The position numbers and the translations under genes are program-made. The notes under the pieces are model-generated. The model saw only the letters and a list, made by a program, of their open reading frames with translations. It made no database searches and was not told the origin of the DNA. This document shows, piece after piece, positions 17,141 through 25,821 of a DNA stretch of 64,000 bases; within the stretch, counting starts at the first letter, position 1, and every line of letters begins with the position of its first letter. Source of the DNA: Rhodopseudomonas sp. P2A-2r (GTDB lineage: Bacteria > Pseudomonadota > Alphaproteobacteria > Rhizobiales > Xanthobacteraceae); the NCBI RefSeq assembly GCF_026015985.1, contig NZ_CP110389.1:310001-374000 (forward strand). The letters run 5' to 3'.

Positions 17141-18058
17141 TCAGGAAAACAGAATGGTGGAAAGCCGCTTGCGGCCGTCGAGGGTGGCCTCGTCGGTCGG
17201 TCCCCACGCCTCGAAGAACTGGATCAGCTGCTTGCGCGCGCCGTCCTCGTTCCATTTGCGGTCGCGCTTGACGATCTCGAGCAGATGACTCGTCGCCTCC
17301 GGGCGCTGGCCGGCAGCATTCAGGGCGATCGCGAGGTCGAAGCGCGCCTGATGATCCAACGGATTTGCGGCGACTTTCTGTTCCAGTTCGGTGACGGGAC
17401 CGAGCGCAGCCGCCTGTTCGACCAGATCGATGGCCGCCTGCACGGCCTTGACCGCGGCATCCTCGCGCTTCGCGGCCGGCACCAGCTCCAGCGTCTGTTT
17501 TGCCTGCTCGAGGGCGCCGGTGGCGACGTAGCACTTCGCCAGGCCGGCCAGCGCCGGGATACTGGCGGCGTCGGCGGCGATCACCTCGGCATAGACGGCG
17601 GCGGCGCCGGCGGCGTCGCCCTCGGCGAGGATGGTTTCCGCTTCTTTCAGCAATTCAGCCACGGTGGGCTCGGCCCCCGGCATGCCGGCGGTGAGCTTGT
17701 CGATGAAGGCGGTCACCTGGCTTTCCGGCACCGCGCCCATGAAGCCGTCGGCCGGTCGGCCATCGACGAAGGCGATCACGGCCGGAATCGACTGGATGCC
17801 CATCTGCCCGGGAATGTCAGGGTGCTCGTCGATGTTCATCTTGACCAGCTTGACCTGGCCCTTGGCGGCCATCACGGCCTTTTCGATGATTGGGGTCAGA
17901 GTCCGGCACGGGCCGCACCAGGGCGCCCAGAAGTCGATCAGCACCGGCTGGTGCTTGGATTCCTCGATGACGTCCTTCACGAAGCTTTGGGTGGTCGTCT
18001 CCTTGATGAGACCGGAGGCTGCCTGCGGCGCTGCGCCGCCCTGTTCCATAATGGTCAC
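17141..18058 (-). CDS. Thioredoxin-TPR co-chaperone (CnoX/YbbN type)
   Basis: Cytoplasmic protein of 305 residues. A thioredoxin domain (active site WCGPC, residues 47-51, in FWAPWCGPCRTLTPI) is followed by about 190 residues of TPR-like helices (AEGDAAGAAAVYAEVI, NPLDHQARFDLAIALNAAGQ). This is the architecture of CnoX/YbbN, which protects substrates from oxidation and hands them to GroEL/DnaK. Unlike E. coli CnoX it retains both Cys of the active site. The GTG at 18056-18058 is chosen because GAGG lies five bases upstream; an in-frame ATG three codons inside is too far from it. Coupled to the LON-domain gene downstream. Confidence 0.9.
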   Translation of the reverse strand: MTIMEQGGAAPQAASGLIKETTTQSFVKDVIEESKHQPVLIDFWAPWCGPCRTLTPIIEKAVMAAKGQVKLVKMNIDEHPDIPGQMGIQSIPAVIAFVDGRPADGFMGAVPESQVTAFIDKLTAGMPGAEPTVAELLKEAETILAEGDAAGAAAVYAEVIAADAASIPALAGLAKCYVATGALEQAKQTLELVPAAKREDAAVKAVQAAIDLVEQAAALGPVTELEQKVAANPLDHQARFDLAIALNAAGQRPEATSHLLEIVKRDRKWNEDGARKQLIQFFEAWGPTDEATLDGRKRLSTILFS

Positions 18059-18353
18059 GTGAACCTCGTCTGATGTCGAAAGATTTGGCCGATTCTAGCA
18101 TGGCCCGGCATTTAAATGGCGCTCGCCGCGTCATTTTACAATCGGCTGGAACAGGCCGACCGGCGGGCGATTCGGCCCGACAGGCGCAATTTCCATGATT
18201 TGAGCGGCTTTTCAGCCGAATTCGGCAAATACCGCCCAATTTGGTCCGATTAACCGATTGCGTGCGAAGAGCAGTCTTGCTGTTGCATTCGCGTGCCGCA
18301 TTTGGCATAGGTCTGCGCGTCGGCGGCGCGAACGCGCCGCCAGCTTCTCGGAT

Positions 18354-18428
<75 letters not shown>

Positions 18429-18471
18429 GAACTTTCTTGGCACTTCAGACGATCTAACACGACACCATGAC

Positions 18472-18501
18472 AGGCCGCCGCAAGGCGGCCTTGTCGTTTG
18501 T
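18472..18501 (+). terminator. Rho-independent terminator after tRNA-Gly
   Basis: 8-base perfect stem AGGCCGCC / GGCGGCCT with a GCAA tetraloop, followed by the T-rich TTGTCGTTTG, about 45 bases past the tRNA. Confidence 0.7.
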
Positions 18502-18606
18502 GTCATCATTGCCCGGCGTCATGCTCGTTTGTGCCAGGTCAAAGCCGCGCCGCTTGAAATCGTCCCACGTTGGGCAGACAATCCGATCCTCAGGGTGGGG
18601 CGCGCG

Positions 18607-18987
18607 ATGCCGGCGACAACCGATTCCAATCTCGAAATTGCCAAGCGCGCCAATGACGAGGCGCGGGCCGATTTTGCGACCTGGCTGATGATGGCCAAGC
18701 TCAACAGCATCGACGCCCTGCCGCAGGAGGCCCAGGCTTTCTTCGCCGGCTATCGCGCCTTGCTGGCACAGAACAAGGTCGCTGAGTCCGCTGCCGCGGA
18801 CACCACCATCCGGATCGTCTACCGGAGCTATTATGCTCGCCTCGGCGGCACCGGAACGCCTCCCGACATCAAGTCCGCTCCGAGAACGAGACAAATGCCC
18901 GACAACAACGACAACGTCACGCCCTTCCGCAAGATCAAGCCGAGCGCGCCGCCGCCGCGCGAAAGAAGAAGCTGCCGGTGGCGCTGA
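18607..18987 (+). CDS. Hypothetical protein
   Basis: The frame from ATG 18607 encodes about 95 residues of mostly helical sequence (NLEIAKRANDEARADFATWLMMAKLNSIDALPQ), then runs on into the MPDNNDNVTPF start of the next small gene. I do not recognise the family. Because the next gene's ATG is in the same frame with no stop between, either the two are one protein, or a further lost base has removed this gene's stop near 18890. The first possibility gives a roughly 146-residue protein with a C-terminal membrane helix. It lies 180 bases after tRNA-Gly. Confidence 0.5.
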   Translation: MPATTDSNLEIAKRANDEARADFATWLMMAKLNSIDALPQEAQAFFAGYRALLAQNKVAESAAADTTIRIVYRSYYARLGGTGTPPDIKSAPRTRQMPDNNDNVTPFRKIKPSAPPPRERRSCRWR

Positions 18988-19049
18988 TCTTCATCGGCCT
19001 GATCGTGCTGGCCGTGGCCTGGCACTATCTCAGCCGAGGGGCTCTTTGA
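18895..19049 (+). CDS. Small single-pass membrane protein (frameshifted)
   Basis: From ATG 18895 the sequence reads MPDNNDNVTPFRKIKPSAPPPR, a soluble N-terminus. After a run of three A (18962-18964) the useful frame changes. Adding one A gives EKKKLPVALIFIG and then LIVLAVAWHYLSRGAL with a stop at 19047-19049: a basic anchor plus one membrane helix, about 51 residues in all. The repaired stop overlaps the TTG start of the DUF5996 gene (TTGA), which supports the reconstruction. Function unknown. Confidence 0.5.
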
Positions 19050-19981
19050 GCGGCGGCTGGCCGGCGCTGCCCTATGCGGCATGGCGCGACAGCTGCGAGA
19101 CGCTGCAGCTGTGGACACAGATCGTCGGCAAGATCAGGCTGTCGCGCACGCCGTGGCTGAACCATTCGTGGCACGTGGCGCTCTATGTCACCGCGCGCGG
19201 ACTAACGACCTCCCCGATCCCCGACGGCGATCGCAGCTTCGAACTCGCCTTCGATCTGGTCGACCACGTCCTGCTAATCACCACCAGCGACGGGCCACAG
19301 CGGCAATTGCCGTTGCGGGCGCAGAGCGTCGCGGCGTTCTACGCCGAACTGATCGCCTTGCTGGCGGAGCTCGACATTTCCGTCAGCATCGACGACCTGC
19401 CCAACGAGGTCGCCAATCCGATCCGGTTCGGTGCCGATACGGTCCATGCGTCCTACGATCCCGATGCTGTTGCGCGGTTCGGGCAGGTGCTGCGGCAGGC
19501 CGATCGCGTGTTCAAGCAATTCCGTACCGGCTTCATCGGCAAAGCCAGTCCGGTGCATTTCTTCTGGGGTAGTTTTGATCTGGCGGTGACGCGGTTTTCC
19601 GGACGCGGCGCACCCCCGCATCCAGGTGGCGTGCCGCATCTCGCCGACGCCGTCGCGCGCGAGGCCTATTCGCACGAGGTCTCCAGCGCCGGCTTCTGGC
19701 CCGGCGGCGGCGCCATCGACTATCCCGCCTTCTATTCCTACGCCTATCCGGCGCCGGCCGGCTTTGCCGATGCGCCGGTGCGGCCCGATGCGGCATTCTT
19801 CAGCAAGGACCTCGGCGAATTCATTCTGCCTTACGATGCGGTTCGCACCGCCGCCGATCCCGACGCCGCCCTGATGCAATTCCTGCAGAGTACCTACGAA
19901 GCCGCCGCCAATCTTGCCGGGTGGGATCGCGGGGCGCTGGAGTGCGCCATCGGCCAGACGGGCCAGCCGCGCCAACTGTAG
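19046..19981 (+). CDS. DUF5996 family protein
   Basis: 311-residue cytosolic protein of unknown function. Recognisable family features are the N-terminal LPYAAWRDSCETLQLWTQIVGKIRL, TPWLNHSWHVALYVTARGL, SPVHFFWGSFDLAVTRFSGR and the C-terminal FSKDLGEFILPYDAVR. No catalytic motif can be named. The TTG at 19046 is preferred: it directly precedes the conserved WPALPYAAW start and overlaps the upstream TGA as TTGA, a coupling arrangement also used by tsaD-gpsA in this window. Upstream in-frame sequence is antisense-like and unrelated. Confidence 0.85.
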   Translation: MSGGWPALPYAAWRDSCETLQLWTQIVGKIRLSRTPWLNHSWHVALYVTARGLTTSPIPDGDRSFELAFDLVDHVLLITTSDGPQRQLPLRAQSVAAFYAELIALLAELDISVSIDDLPNEVANPIRFGADTVHASYDPDAVARFGQVLRQADRVFKQFRTGFIGKASPVHFFWGSFDLAVTRFSGRGAPPHPGGVPHLADAVAREAYSHEVSSAGFWPGGGAIDYPAFYSYAYPAPAGFADAPVRPDAAFFSKDLGEFILPYDAVRTAADPDAALMQFLQSTYEAAANLAGWDRGALECAIGQTGQPRQL

Positions 19982-20111
19982 TGTGCGCTGCCTCACAGAC
20001 CGCCGCGCGATCCTCGTTCCAACTACAATGGGCGATTGAATTTGCCGCCCGGCGAGATGATCCTCCCTCGCCTGCGGGCAATGGTCGGTCGTGTCGTTCG
20101 GGGAGGCGTTG

Positions 20112-22403
20112 ATGGGCAGAAACATTGTCCTGCTGTCGGACGGCACCGGCAATTCGTCGGCCAAGGTCTGGCGAACCAACGTCTGGCGCATCTTCGAGGC
20201 GCTCGACCTGTCGGAGTCTGACCAGGTTGCCTATTACGACGACGGCGTCGGCACGTCCTCGTTCAAGCCGTGGGCGATTCTCGGCGGCGCCTTCGGCTTC
20301 GGGCTGCGGCGCAATGTGATCGAAATCTACAAGTTCGCCTGCCGCAACTACCGCGACGAATCCGACAGGCTGTTCGGTTTCGGCTTCAGCCGCGGCGCTT
20401 TCACGATCCGCATTGTCATGGGCGTGATTGCCAATCAGGGGCTGGTGAGATCGGACAACGAAGCCGAGTTGCACAGTCTCGCCAGTGCCGCCTATCGCGC
20501 CTACCGCAAGGATCGCTACAAGCGGCTGCTGCTCGAAGGCCCCTATCAATATATTCGCAACAAGTTCGGACCGGTCTATCCGCCCGTCGGGAAGAAGGAT
20601 GCCGTCGCGAAAATTCATTTCATCGGGGTGTGGGACACCGTTTCCGCCTACGGTTTCCCGGTGAAGGAGATGAACGACGGAATTCACAAGTACTTGTGGC
20701 CGATCGAGCTTCCCGACGGTCAGTTGAGCGACAAGGTCACCTGGGCGCGGCAGGCGCTGGCGCTCGACGAGGAGCGCACGACCTTTCACCCGCAGCTGTG
20801 GCGCGAAGACAACGCCACCGCCGCCAGCCCGGCCGGAAACCGCACCGTCGCGGCCGAGCGCATCGCGCAGGTCTGGTTTCCCGGCGTGCATTCGAATGTC
20901 GGTGGCGGCTACCCCGACGATTCGCTCGCTTACGTCGCGCTGGTCTGGATGATTGTCGAGGCGCAGCGCTGCGGTCTGCGGTTCAAGACGGATTACTCAG
21001 GCCTGCTGCCCGCACCGCCGCCGCCCGGCGCCATGATCGCCGATCCCGACACGTTCAAGAACGCCATCTCGAAGCGCGACAAGGATGGCCGGCTCTACGA
21101 TCCGCGCAAGGGAATGGGCGGCTATTACCGCTACGGTCCGCGCAAGCTGGTGCCTGACTTCTATCCGCAGGCCGCCAAGGGCGAAGGCGACGAGGTGCAG
21201 GTCGGCCGTGCCAAGATTCATGAGAGCGTCTTCAAGCGCATCGGCAATCGCGCCCATGCCTATGCCCCGGTCGGCCTGCCGCCGCTCTACGATGTCGTGA
21301 AGGACGATGGCGAGATCGTAACGCCCGACCAGTTCACTCTCTCGCCGGATGGCCGGCCATTCGAAAGCAATGCGGCCGCGGCCGAGCGTGCGCTGGCGCA
21401 GGAACACGTCTGGAATGAAATCTGGAAGCGGCGCGCCGTCTACTTCCTGACGGTGGCGGCGACGTTGTGGCTGGTGATCTTTCCTCTGGTGCGCGACGCC
21501 CAGCCCGTCGACGAGCTGAACAGCCGGTTTCGTTGGGCCTCCGACATCCTCCGTGTTTTTCAGGGCTTTCTACCGACCCATGCGCGGTTCTGGATCGACG
21601 GCTATGCCCGGGAGCCTGGCCTTTTCCTGTTCTCGGTCGCGCTGGTTGCCGGTCTGCTCTATCTCGGGAGCCATATCGCCGGCGTGACGTCTGGAAAGAT
21701 GGGCGCCATCTGGCTACGACGGCCCGGCGCGCCCGGCGGCCTGCCGAGCAGCCTGCTCTACCGGATCCGCAGCAGCGCGGTGTATTCCGCGGTTCTCACC
21801 GGCGCCAAATCCCATGTCGCGCCGTTCGTCTTTGCCGTGATGTTCCTGTATCTGGGGCTCGCGATCGCCAGCCACCTGCTGTTCAACATTCAGGATGTCT
21901 GGGGAGCGACCTGCAAGGAGTCAGCCGAGACGATCCATCTCGACGTCAATCAGAGCGTGGATTTGCCGGTGGAGTTCAGGACTGCGGAATTCTGTCACGC
22001 CACCGGCGTGATGCTGAAGGGTGGCCGGACCAAATACAATATCAGGATGGTGCCGACGGCGGACTGGTCCGACGGAGGCATTGCCGTCAAGGCCGGGGCA
22101 TCGCCGTTGCCGTCGGCCGGCTGGTTCAAGTCCATTCTGTTCTACGCGGCCGTTCCGTTACGACGTGAGCTGTTCGAGGACTGGTTCGAGGTCGTCTTCC
22201 GCTATGGCAGGACGGGCGGGGAGGAGGCGTTCTATCTCTATGATCCGACCGATCCCCTCATTCGCTTCAACATGACCCCGACTCGCGATGGCGAATTGTT
22301 CATCTTCGTCAACGATGCAGTGATCGGTGTGCCGGGGTTGTACGATCGCTTCTATCGCAACAATCAGGGTTCTGCGCGGATCACGGTGACCCGAACCAAG
22401 TAA
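20112..22403 (+). CDS. DUF2235 alpha/beta-hydrolase with membrane segments
   Basis: 763-residue protein. The N-terminal 400 residues are a DUF2235 hydrolase: IVLLSDGTGNS at the start, the nucleophile elbow GFSRGAF at residues 91-97, and HSNVGGGYPDDSLAYVALVWM with the likely acid/His region. This fold is shared with type VI secretion phospholipase effectors. Three hydrophobic helices follow (about 442-462, 502-522, 569-593), then a soluble C-terminal domain. No VgrG, PAAR or immunity gene is nearby, so a housekeeping membrane hydrolase is more likely than a toxin. ATG 20112 is chosen for its GGGAGG ribosome site. Substrate unknown. Confidence 0.85.
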   Translation: MGRNIVLLSDGTGNSSAKVWRTNVWRIFEALDLSESDQVAYYDDGVGTSSFKPWAILGGAFGFGLRRNVIEIYKFACRNYRDESDRLFGFGFSRGAFTIRIVMGVIANQGLVRSDNEAELHSLASAAYRAYRKDRYKRLLLEGPYQYIRNKFGPVYPPVGKKDAVAKIHFIGVWDTVSAYGFPVKEMNDGIHKYLWPIELPDGQLSDKVTWARQALALDEERTTFHPQLWREDNATAASPAGNRTVAAERIAQVWFPGVHSNVGGGYPDDSLAYVALVWMIVEAQRCGLRFKTDYSGLLPAPPPPGAMIADPDTFKNAISKRDKDGRLYDPRKGMGGYYRYGPRKLVPDFYPQAAKGEGDEVQVGRAKIHESVFKRIGNRAHAYAPVGLPPLYDVVKDDGEIVTPDQFTLSPDGRPFESNAAAAERALAQEHVWNEIWKRRAVYFLTVAATLWLVIFPLVRDAQPVDELNSRFRWASDILRVFQGFLPTHARFWIDGYAREPGLFLFSVALVAGLLYLGSHIAGVTSGKMGAIWLRRPGAPGGLPSSLLYRIRSSAVYSAVLTGAKSHVAPFVFAVMFLYLGLAIASHLLFNIQDVWGATCKESAETIHLDVNQSVDLPVEFRTAEFCHATGVMLKGGRTKYNIRMVPTADWSDGGIAVKAGASPLPSAGWFKSILFYAAVPLRRELFEDWFEVVFRYGRTGGEEAFYLYDPTDPLIRFNMTPTRDGELFIFVNDAVIGVPGLYDRFYRNNQGSARITVTRTK

Positions 22404-22601
22404 CGGGACGCGTCGCGGATCCGCTATTGCCGCAATGCAACGAAGTGCCAGCTCGTGCAGCATTGCCTGATCGTGGTGGCCCTTGGCGCTTGCAGAACTT
22501 GTGGTAGCATCGCGCCGTCGGGCTAAGCCAGACCAACAAGGTTCGTCTCGTACGTTCAATAAAACATTGCAGCCGCAACGAGCTGCCCAGGGAGTGACAC
22601 G

Positions 22602-23857
22602 ATGCCATCGATGTTCCGTCGATCCGTGCTTGCATGCGCCGCCATCATCGCCATCGCGGGGATCAGCCAGGCCAGCGCCCAGCAACAACTCAAGAAATAC
22701 GAATCCGGCAAAAGGAATTCTGGACTCATCCGCCGGATGACTGGTTCCTCGGTGACGAGACCGAAGCCCAGAAGGGGCTGGCACCGCCATCCGGACCGCC
22801 GACCGGCTCGTCGGAGGCCGAACTCGCCACCATGATGAAGAAGATCAAGCTGCCGGCGGGCTTCAAGATCGAGGTCTATGCGTCAGGCGTGCTGGCAGCG
22901 CGGCAGATGGCATGGGGCGACAAGGGCACGCTGTTCGTCGGCTCGTTCGGTCTCGGCAACGTCTACGCCATCACCGAAAAAGACGGCAAGAAGGACGTCA
23001 AGACCGTCATCAAGGGATTGAAGATGCCCACCGGCATCGCGTTCCGCGATGGCGCCCTATACGTGATCGATATCGACAAGCTGATCCGTTACGACAATGC
23101 CGAGGCCAATCTCGACAAGCTCGGCGACGGCAAGGTGGTCTATGACGACATGCCGTCCTATGCCGCCCACGGCTGGAAGTATCTGGTCGCGGACAAGGAC
23201 GGCTGGTTCTACGTGCCGTTCGGACCTCCGTTCAATATCGGCATTCCGCCGACCTCGCTGTCGCAGATCCGTCGTGTCGATCCGAAAACCGGCAATGCCG
23301 AGATCGTGGCGCTCGGCGTCCGCAACAGCGTCGGCGGCGATATCGATCCGCGCACCGGAAAATACTGGTTCACCGAAAACGCCCGCGACTGGATGAGCGA
23401 CGATACGCCAAGCGACAAGCTCAACATGATCTCCAAGCTCGGCGAACATTTCGGCTATCCGCACTGCCACCAGGGCAATATGCCGGATCCGAAATTTGCC
23501 ATGGGCCACAAGTGTTCGGAGTTCACGCCGCCGGTGCTGAACCTCGGCGCTCACGTCGCTCCGCTCGGCATGAAGTTCTATACCGGCAGCATGTTTCCGG
23601 CCGCGTACAAGGACAACATCCTGATCGCCGAGCACGGATCCTGGAACCGGCACAAGTACCAGGGCGCGCGGATCATGCGGGTGATGGTCGGGCCGGATGG
23701 CAAGAACGCCAAGCAGGAGGTGTTCGCCTCGGGCTGGATCGAGGGTGATCAGGGCTATCTCGGCCGTCCCGCTGACATCGTGATGGCCAAGGACGGCGCG
23801 ATCCTTGTGGCCGACGACTGGGCCGGTGCGATCTACCGCATCAGCTACAAGAAGTGA
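22602..23857 (+). CDS. PQQ-type sugar/sorbosone dehydrogenase family protein (frameshifted)
   Basis: Periplasmic beta-propeller of the L-sorbosone / soluble glucose dehydrogenase family, about 418 residues when repaired. It has a signal peptide (MFRRSVLACAAIIAIAGISQASA). Propeller motifs include LFVGSFGLGNVYAI, MPTGIAFRDGALYV, LGVRNSVGGDIDPRTGKYWFTEN, HGSWNRHKYQGARI and PADIVMAKDGAILVADD. The frame breaks at an AAAA run (22710-22713) after KYESGK; one extra A joins it to KEFWTHPPDDWF. Start ATG 22602 follows GGGAGTG. A dihaem cytochrome c gene lies 170 bases downstream and is a plausible electron acceptor. Substrate cannot be predicted. Confidence 0.86.
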
Positions 23858-23873
23858 CCGTTGTCACTTCGGA

Positions 23874-23945
23874 CGCGCGCAGCGCAAGCTGCGCGCGAAC
23901 CTCAGCCACTCCAATTGGAGTGACGGGGAATCCCGAAGTGGCTGA
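23874..23945 (+). terminator. Hairpins after the PQQ dehydrogenase gene
   Basis: A perfect 10-base stem CGCGCGCAGC / GCTGCGCGCG with GCAA tetraloop (23874-23897) is followed by TCAGCCACT / AGTGGCTGA (23902-23945), which encloses a 16-base perfect palindrome CACTCCAATTGGAGTG. The first hairpin is a good terminator shape but lacks a T-run. The second resembles a dispersed palindromic repeat. Confidence 0.5.
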
Positions 23946-24026
23946 ACATCTCGAGATCCCGGGTCTGCACTCCGGCCGGCGTCGCCGTCCGAAGCGCATC
24001 CCGGGATGACGAGCTTCTAAGTTTGA

Positions 24027-24629
24027 ATGGAAATGCCCCTCATGCGACTCCGACTGGTTCTCGCTGCACTTCCTTTGCTGTTCTTCACCCACCTGGACAA
24101 AATCCACGCCGCGGATCTCGCCGCCGGCAAGGCCAAGGCCGAGGTCTGCACCGCCTGCCATGGCGAGGGCGGTATCTCGCAGACCGAAAATATCCCGTCG
24201 CTGGCGGGGCAACCCGATCTGTTCATCCAGTGGCAGCTGATCTTCTTCCGCAGCGGCACCCGCAAGAATGAGGCGATGCAGCCGATCATCGAAACCCTCA
24301 GCAATGAGGACGTGCGAAATCTCGGTGCCTATTTCGCGTCGCTGCCGCCGAAAAAGGACAAGACGCCGGATGCCGATCCGGATCTGTCGGCGAAGGGCGC
24401 CCAGGCAGCCGCCGGCCGCCGCTGCGCGTCGTGCCACACTGACACCTATGCCGGGACCAAGGGCGTGGCGCGGATCGCCGGCCAGCGCGAGGACTATCTG
24501 CGCAAGGCGCTGCATGACTACAAGTCCGGCGTGCGCTCCGGCGGCGGCATGGCGGCGATGGCCGACGTCGCCTATCCGCTCAGCGCGGAAGAGATCGACG
24601 CGCTGGCGCACTACCTCGCGCATTTGTAG
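24027..24629 (+). CDS. Dihaem c-type cytochrome
   Basis: Periplasmic electron carrier of about 200 residues with a signal peptide (LVLAALPLLFFTHLDKIHA) and two cytochrome c domains, each with a CxxCH haem site: CTACH (41-45) and CASCH (133-137). Candidate axial methionines are in NEAMQPI and GGGMAAMADV. This two-domain form is the cytochrome c4-like class. It follows the PQQ-type dehydrogenase on the same strand and may take electrons from it. The start is uncertain among ATGs at 24027, 24033 and 24042; none has a clear ribosome site. Confidence 0.88.
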   Translation: MEMPLMRLRLVLAALPLLFFTHLDKIHAADLAAGKAKAEVCTACHGEGGISQTENIPSLAGQPDLFIQWQLIFFRSGTRKNEAMQPIIETLSNEDVRNLGAYFASLPPKKDKTPDADPDLSAKGAQAAAGRRCASCHTDTYAGTKGVARIAGQREDYLRKALHDYKSGVRSGGGMAAMADVAYPLSAEEIDALAHYLAHL

Positions 24630-24646
24630 GGAGCGACTCACAATCG

Positions 24647-24750
24647 CGTAGGATGGGTAGAGCGAAGCGAAACCCATCGATAGCGGGCGATGTCGCGAAG
24701 GGTTTCGCCGACGGTCGCGCAAGCGCGGCCGTCGCTCTACCCATCCTACA
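24647..24750. repeat. CGTAGGATGGGTAGAGCGA palindromic element, copy 1
   Basis: 104-base element bounded by perfect 17-base inverted repeats (TAGGATGGGTAGAGCGA, 24649-24665, and its complement, 24732-24748), with an inner part containing GAAACCCATCGA and GGGTTTCGCC. Copy 2 lies at 26576-26679. It lies between two convergent genes. Confidence 0.85.
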
Positions 24751-24778
24751 GATAATTCCACCCGTGGCGGTTAAGCGC

Positions 24779-25698
24779 CTAGTCGCGCTGCGCTTCATAG
24801 GCCTTCAGGTGCGTATAGATCATGCGCAGCCGCGGCACCGGTGCCTTGGCGGCGTCGGCGCGGGCGATCAGGTCGCCGATGATCTGGTCGGCCTCGATGG
24901 GCGCGTTGTTGAGGATGTCGCGATACATCGATGCCGTCATCTTCGAACCCTCGGCCGTCAGCATGGCGCCGCTGCTTTCGAGGAATGGCGTGCGGGGGTA
25001 AAACCGTTGGCGGACGCCACGGCGCTGCATTCGTCGCGCACGCCGAGAATGAAATCGCGCCCACCGGGTGCAGCCACGATGTCACCGACTGCGGCGCGCA
25101 TGGCGCTGGTCGCGCCGGCGATGGTGGCGAGGAAGATCCACTTCTCCCACATGTCCTGCATGATGGTGGCGCTTGCGACGCCGTCGAACTTGCCCGTGGC
25201 CATGACCTCGGCGATCGCCTTGACCCGGTCCGAACTGCCGCCCTTGCGCTCGCCGAACGACAGCGACTGCATTGGCGCCAGTTGCACCACCTCACGCGCC
25301 TCGTTCAGCGTGACGGCGATCTTGCACTGGCCGCCGAGCACCGCGTCGGCGCCGAATTTCGCTTCCAGCACGTCGAGATGGCGCATGCCGTTGAGCAGCG
25401 GGATGATAGCGGTGCCGGGGCCGACAGCGGGCGCGAAGGAGGCGATGGCATCGTCCAGATCGAATGCCTTGCAGCTCAGCAACACGACATCGAACTTGTC
25501 TGTGAGCTGGTCGGCCTGAACGGTCGGCGGGTTCTTCAACACGACGTCGCCATGCGGGCTCTTGATGACGAGGCCGGCGCTGGCGAGTTCGCCGGCGCGC
25601 TTCGGCCGCACCAGGAAGGTGACGTCCTGGCCGGCCAGCAACAGCCTGCCGCCGAAATAGCCGCCGATCGCGCCGGCCCCAACCACGAGAATACGCAT
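24779..25698 (-). CDS. Ketopantoate reductase family protein (frameshifted)
   Basis: NADP-dependent 2-dehydropantoate 2-reductase (PanE/ApbA) family, about 306 residues when repaired. The N-terminal Rossmann motif is MRILVVGAGAIGGYFGG, followed by LLSCKAFDLDDAI and the hinge GPGTAIIPLLNGMRHLD. The C-terminal domain has the catalytic Lys (EKWIFLATIAG). The frame breaks at a GGGGG run (24994-24998) after ANGFTP; one extra base restores PRTPFLESSGAMLTAEG and the normal end. ATG 25698 starts exactly at the nucleotide-binding strand. Several paralogues usually occur in these genomes, so assignment to pantothenate synthesis is not certain. Confidence 0.87.
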
Positions 25699-25722
25699 GA
25701 GTTGTTCCTGTTTCTCTCCGTC

Positions 25723-25798
25723 CTGGCCGGGCCTGTCCCGGCCATCCACGACATCTGGGAAGAACGTGGATGCCCGGCACAAAGGCCGGGCATGACCG
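25723..25798. repeat. GCCGGGC...CCACG palindromic element
   Basis: Imperfect palindrome in which GGCCGGGCCTGTCCCGGCCATCCACG is mirrored by CGTGGATGCCCGGC and GGCCGGGCATGACC. It lies between the ketopantoate reductase-like gene and the SDR gene. Shape and base content match common intergenic repeats of bradyrhizobia. Confidence 0.65.
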
Positions 25799-25821
25799 CG
25801 TCCAGCAATTCGATCAGCGTC

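Noticed and set aside
20112..22403. DUF2235 protein as a type VI secretion toxin
   Set aside because: No VgrG, PAAR, Hcp or immunity-like gene is adjacent, and the protein has its own membrane segments.
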